Source: Pseudoalteromonas phenolica (GTDB taxonomy: Bacteria > Pseudomonadota > Gammaproteobacteria > Enterobacterales > Alteromonadaceae). Taken from it: a DNA stretch of 64,000 nucleotides. Numbering within the stretch: position 1 is the first letter of the stretch; each line of letters opens with the position of its first letter. Both the position numbers and the translations under genes were made by a program. Positions 28,573 through 39,475 of this stretch are shown here, piece after piece. The stretch is taken from the NCBI RefSeq assembly GCF_005886345.1, contig NZ_PNEC01000001.1, positions 121,884 to 185,883 on the forward strand, written 5' to 3'. Below the pieces are notes generated by a model. That model worked only from the letters and a program-made list of their open reading frames with translations, ran no database searches and was not told the origin of the DNA.

Positions 28573-30603
28573 ATGCTTAACAACTTATCCCTCAGGAGAA
28601 AAATACTCCTACTTATCGGTGGTACAATTTCAGTGCTACTTATTATTGCGTCTAGCTACTTCGTGAACCACCTTGCTACCATATCTCGTGATAGTGTGGA
28701 GCGTGAAGCGCAAAGTTATATATATGCTGAAAAGTTGTCGATGGAGTCCTTTTTTGCACAATATGGTGAGCTAGTTAATACGTTTGCCCAAAGTGCACAT
28801 GTTGTGGACTTTTTCGAACAATATACAGAACGCGAAGCCGAGCTATCAACTCAACCAGGATATGATTTAGTAAACCGAGATTTTGATAGACTCACCACCA
28901 ATAATGATAATGTTTTATCAACTTTCTTTGCATCTGCGATCACAGGTGAATATTTCAAAGAAAACGAACGAACTTCTCATTTTTCTGATGGTCGCCCTTA
29001 CTTTGCTTACAAACGAGGATGGTGGCCAGAAGCGATGGCAATTGGCAAACTACATGTAAGCCCTGTTTCAGTCGATGCGAATACAGGCGACGTATCAGCT
29101 GTTATCAAACTACCTGTCTACAATTCATCGCGTAAGTTATTAGGTATTGCTGGTATCGATTTACAAATGGAACAAATCAACCAATTGGTTGAGCAGATCC
29201 GCTTCCAAGGCCAAGGTTACGGCTTCTTACTAGATAACAACTTAAACGTTGTTCATTTATCAAAGCAAACTGGTCACAAGCTATCTATTACTGATGAAGG
29301 TCCAAATGGGAAAGAGGGTCTAGACGGGCTAGAAAAGCAATTTTCAAATACCAGCGGTTTCCGTAAATTAAACTCTGAAATCAAAAACAATGAGTCGGGC
29401 ACCTCTATCGTTACCTTTAAAGGTCAAGACTACTACGTGGTGTATAATAGCGTAAAACTAGATGAGCCATTACTCGACTGGCATGTAGGTGTTTTGATCC
29501 CTGTATCATTCATTGAAGAGCCTGTAAATGAAGCGGTAATGAGTACCGTGATCGCCTTCTTAGTCATTATTACTATTGTTGTCTTAATGATCTTATGGGC
29601 AACGCAAATGATCACCAAACCAATAGTATCATTGGCTGACACTATGAGAGACATTGCCTCTGGTGAAGGCGACTTAACGCGTCGCATAAACATCGAAAGC
29701 AACGATGAAGTCGGACAACTTGCATCACATATGAATACCTTCATTGAAAAGCTACGTGCCATGATGCAAACCACGGCGCAACAAGCATCTCAACTAGGTC
29801 ATGCCTCTGAGCAATTAAGCTCTGTGTCTGCTAGTACCAATAGCGAAATACAACAAGAGAAAGAGCAAGTTGATAGCGTTAGCGCTGCTGTGACTGAAAT
29901 GGCAGCAACCGTGACCGAAATATCACGAAATGCGCAAGAAGCCAGTCAAGCTGCTGAACAAGTTCAGAATATGACAAACGATGGTGCGACTCGTTCTAGC
30001 CAGGCTCAGACTGTTATGACTGAACTTGCAAACCACATCGGTGATGCGGCCAAGGTTGTAGCTGGACTTGAGAAAGAAACCACGAATATCGGTGCAGTGA
30101 TTGATGTTATCAACGGTATTGCAGAGCAGACAAACCTTCTGGCACTGAACGCTGCTATTGAAGCAGCCCGTGCTGGTGAGCAAGGTAGAGGCTTTGCCGT
30201 GGTAGCAGACGAAGTACGCTCTCTGGCAAGTAGAACACAAGAGTCCACAGACGATATTCGTAATATGATCTCTCGCCTGCAACAAATTGCACAGCAAGCT
30301 TCAACTATGATGCAACAAGGTCAAGATCAAGCCGAAGGATCAGTATCACAAACACAAGAGGTACTCGATTCACTACAAGAAATTGCCAGCTCTGTAGCAA
30401 CGGTACAAGACCAAAGTCACCAGATCGCCACCGCAACTGAACAACAAACAATTGTGGCTGAAGACATTAACACGAGTTTAAATGCGATTAATGACTTAGT
30501 TAACAGTACAGCTAATCATGCCCATACCTTAGCTGATGAAGCGCATGAACTAAATGGTTTAGCCAAATCACTCAATGGCACAGTAAATCAGTTTAAACTT
30601 TAA
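28573..30603 (+). CDS. Methyl-accepting chemotaxis protein with double-Cache-like sensor
   Basis: The 676-residue receptor has TM1 (about 10-32), a large periplasmic domain (about 35-315) of dCache type ([34 protein letters not shown], split here as [10 protein letters not shown] and the following VSPV segment; [14 protein letters not shown]), TM2 (about 318-342), HAMP (about 343-400, [20 protein letters not shown]) and a signalling domain with [19 protein letters not shown]. dCache sensors commonly bind amino acids, amines or organic acids; the ligand cannot be told here. There is no C-terminal pentapeptide tether. A hairpin terminator follows. Confidence 0.92.
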   Translation: MLNNLSLRRKILLLIGGTISVLLIIASSYFVNHLATISRDSVEREAQSYIYAEKLSMESFFAQYGELVNTFAQSAHVVDFFEQYTEREAELSTQPGYDLVNRDFDRLTTNNDNVLSTFFASAITGEYFKENERTSHFSDGRPYFAYKRGWWPEAMAIGKLHVSPVSVDANTGDVSAVIKLPVYNSSRKLLGIAGIDLQMEQINQLVEQIRFQGQGYGFLLDNNLNVVHLSKQTGHKLSITDEGPNGKEGLDGLEKQFSNTSGFRKLNSEIKNNESGTSIVTFKGQDYYVVYNSVKLDEPLLDWHVGVLIPVSFIEEPVNEAVMSTVIAFLVIITIVVLMILWATQMITKPIVSLADTMRDIASGEGDLTRRINIESNDEVGQLASHMNTFIEKLRAMMQTTAQQASQLGHASEQLSSVSASTNSEIQQEKEQVDSVSAAVTEMAATVTEISRNAQEASQAAEQVQNMTNDGATRSSQAQTVMTELANHIGDAAKVVAGLEKETTNIGAVIDVINGIAEQTNLLALNAAIEAARAGEQGRGFAVVADEVRSLASRTQESTDDIRNMISRLQQIAQQASTMMQQGQDQAEGSVSQTQEVLDSLQEIASSVATVQDQSHQIATATEQQTIVAEDINTSLNAINDLVNSTANHAHTLADEAHELNGLAKSLNGTVNQFKL

Positions 30604-30612
30604 CTGTTCTTG

Positions 30613-30638
30613 GCAGGGCATCATTTATGCCCTGCTTT
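30613..30638 (+). terminator. Terminator of the dCache chemoreceptor gene
   Basis: The perfect 9-base stem GCAGGGCAT / ATGCCCTGC (30613-30621 and 30627-30635) closes a five-base loop. It is followed by only three Ts, so it is a modest terminator; it lies 10 bases after the stop. Confidence 0.7.
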
Positions 30639-30710
30639 GCTGCAGATCAAAACCCACTTTCACTTCTCGTCATACACTGCACGCTCTAATCTAATAGATG
30701 AGTGCGTATC

Positions 30711-32081
30711 GTGATTAATTTACCAACATGGGATGAATCCCTAATCAAAAAATATAATGTATCTGGACCAAGATATACCTCTTATCCAACTGCGTTATCT
30801 TTAGAAAGCGGTTATAAACAGGCTGATTTACATACCGCTGTGAAGCAGTCAAACAACCAAGCATTATCGCTCTATATTCATATCCCATTTTGTCATCAGC
30901 TTTGTTACTACTGTGGTTGCAACAAAATTGTGACGCGTCATCAGTCAAAAGCTGACGTCTATTTAGATCATCTAGAAAAAGAAGTGCAAGCGCAGTCAGC
31001 TGTGTTTGCGCATTACCGTGTTGAGCAATTGCATTTAGGTGGCGGTACGCCAACGTTTTTAACTGCCGAGCAAATGACACGACTGATCAATATTGTAGAA
31101 GCACACTTCAACTTCACTAAAAACGCACTGCGCGGCATTGAAATCGACCCGCGCTCTATTGCTGACGACATGTTAATTACTTTAAAAAACTTGGGCTTTA
31201 ACCGTGTTTCATTCGGTATTCAAGATTTCAATGATGAAGTACAAGCTGCGGTAAACCGCCCGCAATGTGTCGAAGAAGTTTTAGCTTTAGTTAAGCAGGC
31301 AAGAGAATTAGGTTTTAAATCAATTAATACGGATATGATTTATGGCTTGCCTCACCAAACACCAGACAGCTTTAAAGAAAGTATAGAGCAATTAATCGCT
31401 TTGAGCCCTGACAGAGTTTCAGTATTCAACTACGCCCATTTACCAGATAGATTTGCCGCGCAGCGAAAACTAAAAGAAGCGGACATGCCAAGTCCGCAGC
31501 AAAAGCTTGAGATCTTCAAAAATACACTACAGCAAATGACTGAGGCAGGTTATCAGTTTATCGGTATGGACCACTTTGCGAAAAAAGACGACGAGCTTGC
31601 GGTTGCACAAAGAGATGGTGAACTTCATCGCAACTTCCAAGGCTATACCACACATGGTAATTACGACTTGTTAGGCTTAGGGGTTTCGTCTATTTCACAA
31701 ATTGGTAATGCGATTTTGCAAAACCAAAAAGAGCTCAAAGCCTATTTCTCAGACATTAACGAAATTAGCTGTGCAACTCACAAAGGGATGTGTCTGAATA
31801 ATGATGATGAGCTCAGAGCCGATGTTATCAAACAACTAATTTGTCATTTCGAATTAGACATTAAGGCGATTGAGACTAAATATCATATCGACTTTAACGA
31901 TTACTTTAGTGAAGCCCTAGAAGCACTCAAACCACTTGCAGAAGATGAGCTCGTGACATTGTCAGCGCAACGCATTGAGGTCACAAGTAAAGGCAACTTA
32001 TTCATTCGTATTATCTGTATGTGCTTTGATGCGTATTTACAGCAGCAGATTAAAAATACACGATTCTCTCGCGTTATTTAA
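30711..32081 (+). CDS. hemN: Oxygen-independent coproporphyrinogen III oxidase (radical SAM)
   Basis: The enzyme decarboxylates coproporphyrinogen III to protoporphyrinogen IX without oxygen, for heme synthesis. It carries the radical SAM cluster motif Cx3Cx2C in FCHQLCYYCGC (about 60-70), the preceding YIHIPFC, LHLGGGTPT, the family segment YNVSGPRYTSYPTAL near the N-terminus, and a C-terminal HemN domain. Two GTG starts are possible: 30711, with GATGAG eight bases upstream and a better family fit (456 residues), or 30702 (459 residues). No ATG is available. Confidence 0.95.
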   Translation: MINLPTWDESLIKKYNVSGPRYTSYPTALSLESGYKQADLHTAVKQSNNQALSLYIHIPFCHQLCYYCGCNKIVTRHQSKADVYLDHLEKEVQAQSAVFAHYRVEQLHLGGGTPTFLTAEQMTRLINIVEAHFNFTKNALRGIEIDPRSIADDMLITLKNLGFNRVSFGIQDFNDEVQAAVNRPQCVEEVLALVKQARELGFKSINTDMIYGLPHQTPDSFKESIEQLIALSPDRVSVFNYAHLPDRFAAQRKLKEADMPSPQQKLEIFKNTLQQMTEAGYQFIGMDHFAKKDDELAVAQRDGELHRNFQGYTTHGNYDLLGLGVSSISQIGNAILQNQKELKAYFSDINEISCATHKGMCLNNDDELRADVIKQLICHFELDIKAIETKYHIDFNDYFSEALEALKPLAEDELVTLSAQRIEVTSKGNLFIRIICMCFDAYLQQQIKNTRFSRVI

Positions 32082-32120
32082 TCACTGAATAATTAAAAAA
32101 AACCTAAGAGAATAGCAACA

Positions 32121-32148
32121 AAAAAGGATGGCAAACGCCATCCTTTTT
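32121..32148. terminator. Bidirectional terminator between hemN and envZ
   Basis: The perfect stem AAAAAGGATGGC / GCCATCCTTTTT (32121-32132 and 32137-32148) closes a four-base loop and lies between the converging hemN and ompR-envZ units. Confidence 0.93.
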
Positions 32149-32167
32149 ATATTATTCATTAGAGCTC

Positions 32168-33469
32168 TTAAGCTTGGGCAGGTAAGTAGACCTCTGCACT
32201 TAAGCCACCTTCTTTACGATTACGAAGCTTCACTGTGCCACCATGGGTAGCTACTATACGCTTGATGATCGCCAAACCTAAGCCACTGCCCTCACTACCT
32301 CGTGCTTGATCGCCTTGCTTGAAAGGCTCAAATACACTTTCTAGTTCAGCTTCAGGAATACCCGGTCCACGATCTTTAACTGTGACAATCACTAACTTCT
32401 TTCTAGGGTTGTAGGCTGTGGTTACATCAATCGCTTCATCAGAGTAACGAATGGCATTTTCGATCATATTGGTTACTACACGCTTTAATGCCACCATATT
32501 CATCATAACCTTAGGCAAGGTTTCAGCTGCAAACAGATTAATCTCTCTTTGATGTTGCTGCTCAGCATGCACGACTTCAGAGACCAAGCTATTCAGATCT
32601 TCTAAGTGCATTTCACCACTATTATGATGACGAAGATATTCAATAAATTGATCGATTATGGCATTCATATCTTCAATGTCATCGACGATCCCTTCTTTAA
32701 GATAGTCTTCTTCATCTGACATCATTTCGGTTGCTAAGCGGATCCTAGTCAAAGGCGTTCGTAAATCATGTGATACCCCCGCCATTAGTAAACGCCTATC
32801 ATTCTCGAGCTCAGCGATGCCTTTCGACATCTTGTTAAACGCTTGTGTTACTTCTACAACTTCCGTTGAGCCTCGCTCTACGAGTCGAGTAGAAAAATCT
32901 CCCACACCGACTCGCCCAGCTGCTGTTTGTAATGCTTTTAGGGGGCGGTTAAGATGCCTTGCAAACCACCAGCCCCCCAATACACTTAAAAAGCCAATAC
33001 TCGACAGGTAGAAGATCAAGAACTCCATTTTTGTTTCACTGAAGCCTGTTAAAGGCACTCTGACCCAATAGCCAGGAGCTTGCGGCGCTTCCACCCAATA
33101 AACCACAGGGTCGCCTTGACTGATCCGCACTCTTGCCGAGCCATTGAGCTGTTCAGACATGCTCTTCGACAACAAACTATACTCTTTGGCTTTTTCGAGG
33201 CCATTCATATAGGCTTGTCGCTGCGTCATAACCTCGATACCCGTTATCTCAAAAAACTTTTCAGATAACTCTTTGTTTACTTCAACCCCTTCTTCCCAAT
33301 CAATGAATACCGTTTTAACTTGCTTAGCCAACATCAAATTAACTTGCTCAAATGTTGGCTTAAACACATAAAGTGTCACTGTGATATAAGAAACGATTTG
33401 GTTGATAAGCAATAAAGCACCAACAAAGAAGACCGTTTGTCCAAAAGCGCTACGTGGAAAAAAGCTCAT
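32168..33469 (-). CDS. envZ: Osmosensor-type histidine kinase EnvZ
   Basis: The 433-residue sensor kinase has TM1 (about 10-36), a periplasmic domain (about 37-148), TM2 (about 149-168), HAMP (about 169-222), a dimerisation and phosphoacceptor helix with His234 in [19 protein letters not shown], and an ATPase domain with N box [10 protein letters not shown]1 DRGPGIP and G2 GSGLGLAI. It phosphorylates OmpR. The gene starts nine bases after the ompR stop and is co-transcribed with it. The signal sensed here is not evident; EnvZ naming follows the ompR partner and similarity. Confidence 0.93.
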   Translation of the reverse strand: MSFFPRSAFGQTVFFVGALLLINQIVSYITVTLYVFKPTFEQVNLMLAKQVKTVFIDWEEGVEVNKELSEKFFEITGIEVMTQRQAYMNGLEKAKEYSLLSKSMSEQLNGSARVRISQGDPVVYWVEAPQAPGYWVRVPLTGFSETKMEFLIFYLSSIGFLSVLGGWWFARHLNRPLKALQTAAGRVGVGDFSTRLVERGSTEVVEVTQAFNKMSKGIAELENDRRLLMAGVSHDLRTPLTRIRLATEMMSDEEDYLKEGIVDDIEDMNAIIDQFIEYLRHHNSGEMHLEDLNSLVSEVVHAEQQHQREINLFAAETLPKVMMNMVALKRVVTNMIENAIRYSDEAIDVTTAYNPRKKLVIVTVKDRGPGIPEAELESVFEPFKQGDQARGSEGSGLGLAIIKRIVATHGGTVKLRNRKEGGLSAEVYLPAQA

Positions 33470-33478
33470 AAACGAAAC

Positions 33479-34198
33479 TTACTTCTCACCGTCTGGTACA
33501 AACACGTAACCCAGACCCCAAACTGTTTGGATATATCTAGGATTAGCTGCATCTTCTTCGATCATACGGCGCAAGCGAGACACTTGAACATCGATACTAC
33601 GCTCAAGCGCACTGTAATCACGACCGCGCGCAAGGTTCATAAGTTTGTCACGGCTTAATGGCTCTCTAGGGTGACTTACCAGCGCCTTCAGTACTGCAAA
33701 TTCACCGCTGGTTAAAGAGATGACTTCATCGCCTTTTTGCATTTCACGGGTCGCCAAATTCAGTTTAAAAATACCAAACTCTACTTCATTTTCTTCGGCA
33801 GCTGGCGCACCCGGCACTTCTTTGGCGCGACGACGTAATATTGCCTTAATGCGTGCCAATAACTCTCTTGGGTTGAACGGTTTAGGAATATAGTCATCAG
33901 CTCCTAGCTCTAGACCTATAATTCGGTCAACTTCATCGCCTTTTGCTGTCAACATGACGATGGGCATATCATTTTCTTTTTGTCTTAGTCGACGACAAAT
34001 TGATAAACCATCTTCGCCTGGAAGCATTAAATCTAACACCATTAAATGGAAGTTTTCGCGCTCTAGTAAGCGATCCATTTGCTCACTGTTAGCGGCAGCA
34101 CGAACAATAAAACCTTGCTCAACGAGATAACGCTCTAACAAACTGCGTAAACGCATATCATCGTCGACAACTAATACCTTGGTAGTTTCATTTCCCAT
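33479..34198 (-). CDS. ompR: Two-component response regulator OmpR
   Basis: The 239-residue regulator (same length as E. coli OmpR) has a receiver domain with the acidic pocket VDDD (11-14), phosphoacceptor Asp56 in LDLMLPGEDG and the conserved Lys in YIPKPFNPREL. A winged-helix DNA-binding domain follows, with VISLTSGEFAVLKALV and SRLRRMIEEDAANPRYIQTVWG. The frame extends to a TTG at 34222, but the ATG at 34198 with AAGAAG upstream gives the family start MGNETTKVLVVDDD. It is the first gene of ompR-envZ, divergent from greB. Confidence 0.95.
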   Translation of the reverse strand: MGNETTKVLVVDDDMRLRSLLERYLVEQGFIVRAAANSEQMDRLLERENFHLMVLDLMLPGEDGLSICRRLRQKENDMPIVMLTAKGDEVDRIIGLELGADDYIPKPFNPRELLARIKAILRRRAKEVPGAPAAEENEVEFGIFKLNLATREMQKGDEVISLTSGEFAVLKALVSHPREPLSRDKLMNLARGRDYSALERSIDVQVSRLRRMIEEDAANPRYIQTVWGLGYVFVPDGEK

Positions 34199-34380
34199 GA
34201 TTGATTTCTTCTTTTTATCCAATATCTATGCTTAATATAATTGAAAATGTGATTTCTCGACACCATTACTATGAAGAGTTTTGTTACCGAACATTACAAT
34301 TTTTTAATATTTTGCTAGCTCGACACCCAGATAATTTTTTATTACCGTGTCAGTGGAGTAAAGATGACTCTGATTAATGT

Positions 34381-34854
34381 ATGAAAACCAATTTAATTAC
34401 CCCTGAGGGTTATAACCAATTACAAAAAGAGCATGACCACCTCTGGTATGAAAAACGTCCTGAAATCACCAAAATAGTGAATTGGGCAGCCAGCTTAGGT
34501 GATCGCTCAGAGAATGCTGATTACACTTTTAATAAGCGCTTATTACGGCAAATAGACCGTAGGGTACGCTATTTAAGAAAACGTTTACCCGACTTAAAGA
34601 TTGTTCAATATGACCCACAACAAGCTGGCAAAGTGTACTTTGGCGCTTGGGTTGAAATAGAAAATGAACAAGAAGAAATAAAACGTTTCAGAATTGTCGG
34701 TCCAGATGAAATTTATGACCGGAAAGACTATATTTCTATAGACGCACCAATGGCACGAGCACTATTAGGTAAGGAAGTCGACGACGAGTTTGTCGTGCGA
34801 ACACCAGAGGGAAAAAAGCTCTGGTATGTAAATACTATCGAATACCTGAAATAA
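34381..34854 (+). CDS. greB: Transcription elongation factor GreB
   Basis: The 157-residue factor stimulates the cleavage of backtracked transcripts by RNA polymerase. It has an N-terminal coiled coil (about 1-75) with the acidic tip (GDRSENADYTFNKRLLR) and a C-terminal FKBP-like domain. The segments RRVRYLRKRLPDLKIV and FGAWVEIENEQEE distinguish GreB from GreA. It is divergent from ompR, as in E. coli, and precedes tex, which also matches the E. coli order ompR-greB-tex. Confidence 0.96.
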   Translation: MKTNLITPEGYNQLQKEHDHLWYEKRPEITKIVNWAASLGDRSENADYTFNKRLLRQIDRRVRYLRKRLPDLKIVQYDPQQAGKVYFGAWVEIENEQEEIKRFRIVGPDEIYDRKDYISIDAPMARALLGKEVDDEFVVRTPEGKKLWYVNTIEYLK

Positions 34855-34942
34855 GCTTCTCATTCATAGACGCTATGCTATGATCGCCCACATAAAATAC
34901 GCTTAGACAGCACGTATACATCTGAATTTATAAGGATTTTGC

Positions 34943-37267
34943 ATGAGCAACATCTCTGCACGTTTGGCACAAGAGCTAAATGCAAAAGAACAGCAAGTCA
35001 TTGCTGCAACTGCACTTCTTGATGAAGGTGCCACAGTTCCATTTATTGCTCGTTACCGTAAAGAAGTAACCGGCGGTCTAGACGACACGCAATTACGTCT
35101 TCTAGAACAGAGACTTGGTTATCTAAGAGAGCTAGAAGACAGAAGACGCTTCATTCTTGATACCATTTCAGAGCAAGGTAAGTTAAGTGATGCCCTTGCT
35201 GGCGATATCAACAACGCGCAGAGTAAAACCGAGTTAGAAGATTTATATCTTCCCTACAAGCCTAAGCGTCGTACTAAAGGTCAAATTGCCATTGAAGCGG
35301 GTTTAGAGCCACTTGCGGATGCCCTTTATAAGGATGCTGGTTTAGACCCTGAAAGCCATGCGGCTCAATTCGTAAATGCTGAAAAAGGCATTGAAGATGT
35401 CAAAGCAGCACTAGACGGCGCTAAATTTATTTTAATTGAACGCTTTGCCGAAGATGCTAAGTTACTAGCAAAGCTTAGAAAACAAATCGACACACAAGGT
35501 GTGATCGAAGCCAAAGTAATTAAAGGCCAAGAAGACGCTGGCGCTAAATACCGCGACTACTTTGAGCATTCAGAGAAGCTCACGAAAGTCCCTTCGCATC
35601 GTGCGTTAGCTATGCTTCGTGCCCGCAACGAAGGCATATTACAGTTAAACATTAACCCTGAGCCGAGCAGCGAAAACCCAGCACAGTATTGTGCACAAAT
35701 CATCGCTGATCATTACCAATTAAATGTAAGCTCAGCAACAGCAAGTGCTTGGTTAATGTCAGTGGTTCAATGGGCTTGGAAAGTAAAACTATCTCTGCAC
35801 CTAGAAAATGAGTTTTTAGGGACCATGCGTGAAAAAGCAGAGACACAAGCCATTGATGTATTTGCCAAGAACTTAAAAGATCTACTGATGGCAGCACCTG
35901 CGGGTCCTCGCGTGACTATGGGTATCGACCCAGGTCTGCGTACGGGCTGCAAAGTGGCTGTAGTTGATGCGACAGGTAAGCTGTTAACCACAAATACCAT
36001 CTTCCCACATGCACCACAGAACCATTGGGACAAGTCAGTACGCACTTTAGAGCAGCTATGTCGACAACATAAAGTAGAGCTAATCGCCATTGGTAATGGC
36101 ACAGCGTCTCGTGAAACAGACAAACTTGCAGCTGAATTGCTTGCTAACAACAAAGAGCTCAACATGAGCAAAATCATGGTCAGTGAAGCAGGTGCATCTG
36201 TTTATTCTGCCTCTGAGTTTGCCGCGAATGAATTCCCAAATTTAGACGTATCGTTACGTGGTGCAGTTTCAATTGCTCGCCGACTTCAAGACCCACTTGC
36301 AGAACTAGTAAAAATTGAGCCTAAATCAATTGGTGTAGGCCAATACCAACACGATGTTTCTCAAAGTCAGCTAGGTCAGTCACTGATCTCTGTGGTTGAA
36401 GATTGTGTAAACTCGGTGGGTGTTGATGTCAATACCGCTTCGGTACCACTACTTACCCGCGTTTCTGGCCTAAACAAAACCCTGGCTAGTAATATTGTGC
36501 AGTTTAGAGACGAAAACGGGTCATTTAACAACCGCGCACAATTGAAAAAAGTCGCGCGTTTAGGACCTAAAGCATTCGAACAAGCCGCAGGTTTCTTACG
36601 TATCGTGAATGGTGCAGATCCACTTGATAGCTCATCTGTTCACCCTGAAGCATATCCTGTGGTTAAACAGATCTGTACTGAAAAGAACATTGAAGTGAGC
36701 GACCTTATCGGTAACAGTGATGTGTTAAAACAACTTGAGCCAGCTCAATTTACTAATGACAAATTTGGTTTACCAACGGTTACTGACATCATTTCTGAAT
36801 TAGACAAGCCTGGCCGCGATCCTCGCCCTGAGTTCAAAACAGCGGTATTTAAAGCGGGTGTTGAAACCATTCAAGACCTTAAAGTCGGTATGATTTTAGA
36901 GGGTGTGGTATCAAATGTAGCTAACTTTGGTGCCTTTGTTGACGTCGGCGTACACCAAGATGGCCTGGTACATATTTCTGCGATCACCAATAAATTTATT
37001 TCTGATCCGCGCGAAGTCGTAAAAGCAGGTGATATTGTTAAAGTAAAGGTACTAGAAGTCGATGTAGCTAGAAAGCGTATTAGCTTTACAATGCGCCTAG
37101 ATGATGAAGTGCAACAAGCTGCGCCTCAGGGTAAATCTACTTCAAATAAACCTTCGCAAAACAAAACTGCAAACAAGCAAGCTAAAGGACAACGCCCTAA
37201 AAAAGATGCTGGTAATGCCGCAATGGGTAATGCCTTTGCTGAGGCTTTTGCTAAATTAAAAAAATAA
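34943..37267 (+). CDS. tex: Transcription accessory protein Tex (YhgF)
   Basis: The 774-residue nucleic-acid-binding protein shows the Tex order: N-terminal helical bundle ([22 protein letters not shown]), a YqgF/RNase H-like domain beginning [19 protein letters not shown] (about 325-345), helix-hairpin-helix repeats ([18 protein letters not shown]), and an S1 RNA-binding domain at about 649-720. A Lys/Ala-rich tail completes it. Tex is linked to ribosome and transcription functions in several bacteria; its exact role remains unsettled. It follows greB by 88 bases and ends at a terminator. Confidence 0.96.
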   Translation: MSNISARLAQELNAKEQQVIAATALLDEGATVPFIARYRKEVTGGLDDTQLRLLEQRLGYLRELEDRRRFILDTISEQGKLSDALAGDINNAQSKTELEDLYLPYKPKRRTKGQIAIEAGLEPLADALYKDAGLDPESHAAQFVNAEKGIEDVKAALDGAKFILIERFAEDAKLLAKLRKQIDTQGVIEAKVIKGQEDAGAKYRDYFEHSEKLTKVPSHRALAMLRARNEGILQLNINPEPSSENPAQYCAQIIADHYQLNVSSATASAWLMSVVQWAWKVKLSLHLENEFLGTMREKAETQAIDVFAKNLKDLLMAAPAGPRVTMGIDPGLRTGCKVAVVDATGKLLTTNTIFPHAPQNHWDKSVRTLEQLCRQHKVELIAIGNGTASRETDKLAAELLANNKELNMSKIMVSEAGASVYSASEFAANEFPNLDVSLRGAVSIARRLQDPLAELVKIEPKSIGVGQYQHDVSQSQLGQSLISVVEDCVNSVGVDVNTASVPLLTRVSGLNKTLASNIVQFRDENGSFNNRAQLKKVARLGPKAFEQAAGFLRIVNGADPLDSSSVHPEAYPVVKQICTEKNIEVSDLIGNSDVLKQLEPAQFTNDKFGLPTVTDIISELDKPGRDPRPEFKTAVFKAGVETIQDLKVGMILEGVVSNVANFGAFVDVGVHQDGLVHISAITNKFISDPREVVKAGDIVKVKVLEVDVARKRISFTMRLDDEVQQAAPQGKSTSNKPSQNKTANKQAKGQRPKKDAGNAAMGNAFAEAFAKLKK

Positions 37268-37313
37268 TATCACTGCCAGCCATACTTACTCAAAATGGTT
37301 GATAATGAGAAAT

Positions 37314-37341
37314 AAAAAAAGCCGCTCAAAGCGGCTTCTTT
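37314..37341. terminator. Bidirectional terminator between tex and the SprA-related gene
   Basis: A GCCGC/GCGGC stem (37321-37325 and 37331-37335, extended by AAG/CTT outside) with A- and T-runs on either side separates two converging genes. Confidence 0.85.
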
Positions 37342-37355
37342 TATTTCTAATTATC

Positions 37356-38261
37356 TTAAACTGACACGTATAAGTTACTATTATTAGTAGGCACGGCAAC
37401 GTGCTGATAAAAGTCGCTGATCCGTAATGCTCTGGCTTGAACTTCTGGGTCAGGCTCTATAGGTAAAGCAACCGCATAAGGGTCGCCTTCACTTTGTAAT
37501 GAAGCTCTCTCTAAGGTTTGAATTTCATTATCTGAGCTATCTTCTTCACTTAACCTGCGTGTTTCGTATCTACCCACTGAACCACTTTCAGATTCAGCTT
37601 CTTCGTCACCGCTAATCACTTGCTGGGCCAAGTCAGCTTGTGCAGATGCCATTTTTTGAGTTGCATCAGCTGCTATTGCTCTATCGGCACCAGATGGCTC
37701 TGCCGGTGCAAGTGCGGCAGCACGCACTGTCTGCATTTTATCTATGGTTGCTTTTGGATCATTGGGTACCTCAGCAACATCAATCATTACCTGACCACCC
37801 ACGGCATAGTTGTTACCGTCTGGTCCTCGCTGATATTCATAAGTTGGAGAGCCAGCATATTGCCCACCGACACGCGCATGCGCCTGCTCATGCAAACGCA
37901 CCTCTCTGTCTCGAGCTTTTAACTCTTCTATTTGCTGCTGCTCAGCTTCTTGATTTTGTTTTTCTTGTTCTGAAGTTTCTTCTTGCGAGCCGCCTTTGCT
38001 CTGTTGCTCGCGTTGTTCATCATCTTCAGCAATAACCTTATTTTGCTGTAACTGACCAGTACTGTCGTAAGTGCCGCTATCATCGGTAAGATGAGAACGT
38101 GACTTCTCACCATCATTTAGCGCTTTATTTTCGGTATGAGTTGCATTGGTTGGGGCTGGTTTAGGTATTACTTCGCGCAGCTGATTATCTCGTCTAGCTG
38201 TTTCAGTATAGACGTTAGATGTATTTAAATTAATCGCCGGCTGCGGCGTTAAAATATTCAT
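37356..38261 (-). CDS. SprA-related family putative metalloprotease
   Basis: The 301-residue protein has a long charged, low-complexity N-terminal half (about 20-115, rich in Glu, Gln, Lys and Ser). It is followed by a conserved block with HEQAH at 124-128, a zincin HExxH motif, within RLHEQAHARVGG, then YEYQRGPDGNNYAVGG and the segment around KMQTVRAAALAPAEPSGADR. This is the SprA-related family (PF12118 as I recall), annotated as putative metalloproteases with no proven substrate. There is no signal peptide. It follows a small gene by six bases and is probably co-transcribed with it. Confidence 0.75.
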   Translation of the reverse strand: MNILTPQPAINLNTSNVYTETARRDNQLREVIPKPAPTNATHTENKALNDGEKSRSHLTDDSGTYDSTGQLQQNKVIAEDDEQREQQSKGGSQEETSEQEKQNQEAEQQQIEELKARDREVRLHEQAHARVGGQYAGSPTYEYQRGPDGNNYAVGGQVMIDVAEVPNDPKATIDKMQTVRAAALAPAEPSGADRAIAADATQKMASAQADLAQQVISGDEEAESESGSVGRYETRRLSEEDSSDNEIQTLERASLQSEGDPYAVALPIEPDPEVQARALRISDFYQHVAVPTNNSNLYVSV

Positions 38262-38267
38262 AACATT

Positions 38268-38576
38268 TTAAACTGATATGTCTACCAGAGTACCTAGCGC
38301 TTCATCTGCGGTGCGGATCGACTGAATGTTTGCTTTGGCGTTAAACTCTTCGACTTTAAGGTTAACTAAAGCTTCATCGATTTTTGCTGGCTGAGATACA
38401 GGTTCAGTCACGGCTTCGTCGGGGCTAGCCCCTTGCAACTGACGTTGTTGCGCAAGCTGAGATTCATCTTGCTCAGACGAAGTTGCACGATTTATCTCCG
38501 CTGTGGCACGTTCAATACCTTGACTGGCACGGTTGTAACCGTCTATACCATTATTAAGTACATCACCAATTGGCAT
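38268..38576 (-). CDS. Small protein resembling flagellar axial (rod/hook) protein ends
   Basis: The 102-residue product is not a recognised family to me. The N-terminus (IGDVLNNGIDGYNRASQGIERATAEINRA) and C-terminus (VNLKVEEFNAKANIQSIRTADEALGTLVDI, here in part) resemble the two helices that form the D0 coiled coil in flagellar rod and hook proteins, joined by a short Gln/Ser-rich linker rather than a large domain. ATG 38576 is preferred: AGAGGTG sits six bases upstream and the in-frame GTG at 38585 lies inside that site. It is six bases upstream of the HExxH gene. Confidence 0.6.
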   Translation of the reverse strand: MPIGDVLNNGIDGYNRASQGIERATAEINRATSSEQDESQLAQQRQLQGASPDEAVTEPVSQPAKIDEALVNLKVEEFNAKANIQSIRTADEALGTLVDISV

Positions 38577-38652
38577 AACAAGCACCTCTGCAAAAATCTA
38601 AAATATGTATAATTATTGCGCAAAAATGGTACAAAATAAAGTTTTCGACAGT

Positions 38653-38680
38653 AAAAAGCGGCAATTTTTTGCCGCTTTTT
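38653..38680. terminator. Terminator downstream of bioH
   Basis: AAAAAGCGGCAA / TTGCCGCTTTTT (38653-38664 and 38669-38680) is a perfect 12-base stem with a TTTT loop, directly after the bioH stop on the minus strand and upstream of the small gene at 38576. Confidence 0.9.
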
Positions 38681-38681
38681 A

Positions 38682-39419
38682 CTAAAGTACTGATTTTAGG
38701 AAATTTAAACTTTCGGTTCTGTGCGAAATAAAAGGGGCATGTGACGCTTTTGGTAAAATCTCTACCTGGAAGTTGCTATTTAAAGCCTTCATCTTTGCAA
38801 TACTTCGCCTTGGCACTAAAGAATCCAACTTACCAAATAAGCCATATATTGGCTGTTCAAGTGTGCTAAAAACTTCTCGATAATCATCATTTAAAAGAAT
38901 ATCGAGACCTGCACTCAAGGCTTCGGAATTTGCCTCTGGCGCTTCTAATAACCAAGCTCTTAATTGCTTAACATCTTGCTTAGCGTGTTCTGAACCCATA
39001 GCTTGTATCGCTAAAAAACGCTCGATGGTCTTGGCACTATTATCAAGCAATTGCGCTTTAAAGTTTTCTAACACCTCTACCTTAATACCTGACCAATTAT
39101 CTGATTCAGCAAAAAACGGCGTTGAAGCGATAAATACCACTTTATTTACCTTTTGTGGATAATGCTTTGCAATATGAAGCGCAACTAAGCCACCAAGTGA
39201 CCAACCGACCAAGGTTGAATTATCAGCTAGTTGTTCAGCAATAAGCGCTGCAGCGGAGGCAAGAGAATAGGATTGTTCAGGCATGTGAGCATGGCCAAAG
39301 CCAGGTAAATCCAAACTTTTTACTTGCCCTTCAACAACGCCTTTTAACTCTTGCTCTAATAACTGCCAAACCTGTCGGTTCATACCCCAGCCATGAAGTA
39401 GCACTATTTCTTTTTGCAT
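38682..39419 (-). CDS. bioH: Pimeloyl-ACP methyl ester carboxylesterase BioH
   Basis: The 245-residue alpha/beta hydrolase removes the methyl ester from pimeloyl-ACP methyl ester, ending the disguised fatty-acid route to biotin. Visible features are the oxyanion HGWG (9-12), the nucleophile elbow GWSLGG (about 72-77), the catalytic Asp in GKLDSLVP and the catalytic His in SHAPFISH. It is divergent from comF, the same bioH-comF(gntX)-nfuA neighbourhood seen in E. coli, which supports BioH over other hydrolases. Confidence 0.93.
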   Translation of the reverse strand: MQKEIVLLHGWGMNRQVWQLLEQELKGVVEGQVKSLDLPGFGHAHMPEQSYSLASAAALIAEQLADNSTLVGWSLGGLVALHIAKHYPQKVNKVVFIASTPFFAESDNWSGIKVEVLENFKAQLLDNSAKTIERFLAIQAMGSEHAKQDVKQLRAWLLEAPEANSEALSAGLDILLNDDYREVFSTLEQPIYGLFGKLDSLVPRRSIAKMKALNSNFQVEILPKASHAPFISHRTESLNFLKSVL

Positions 39420-39475
39420 TATTTTTACTCTAAACCAAACTTAAGCGTATGATACTGATACCAAGGATGAACACA

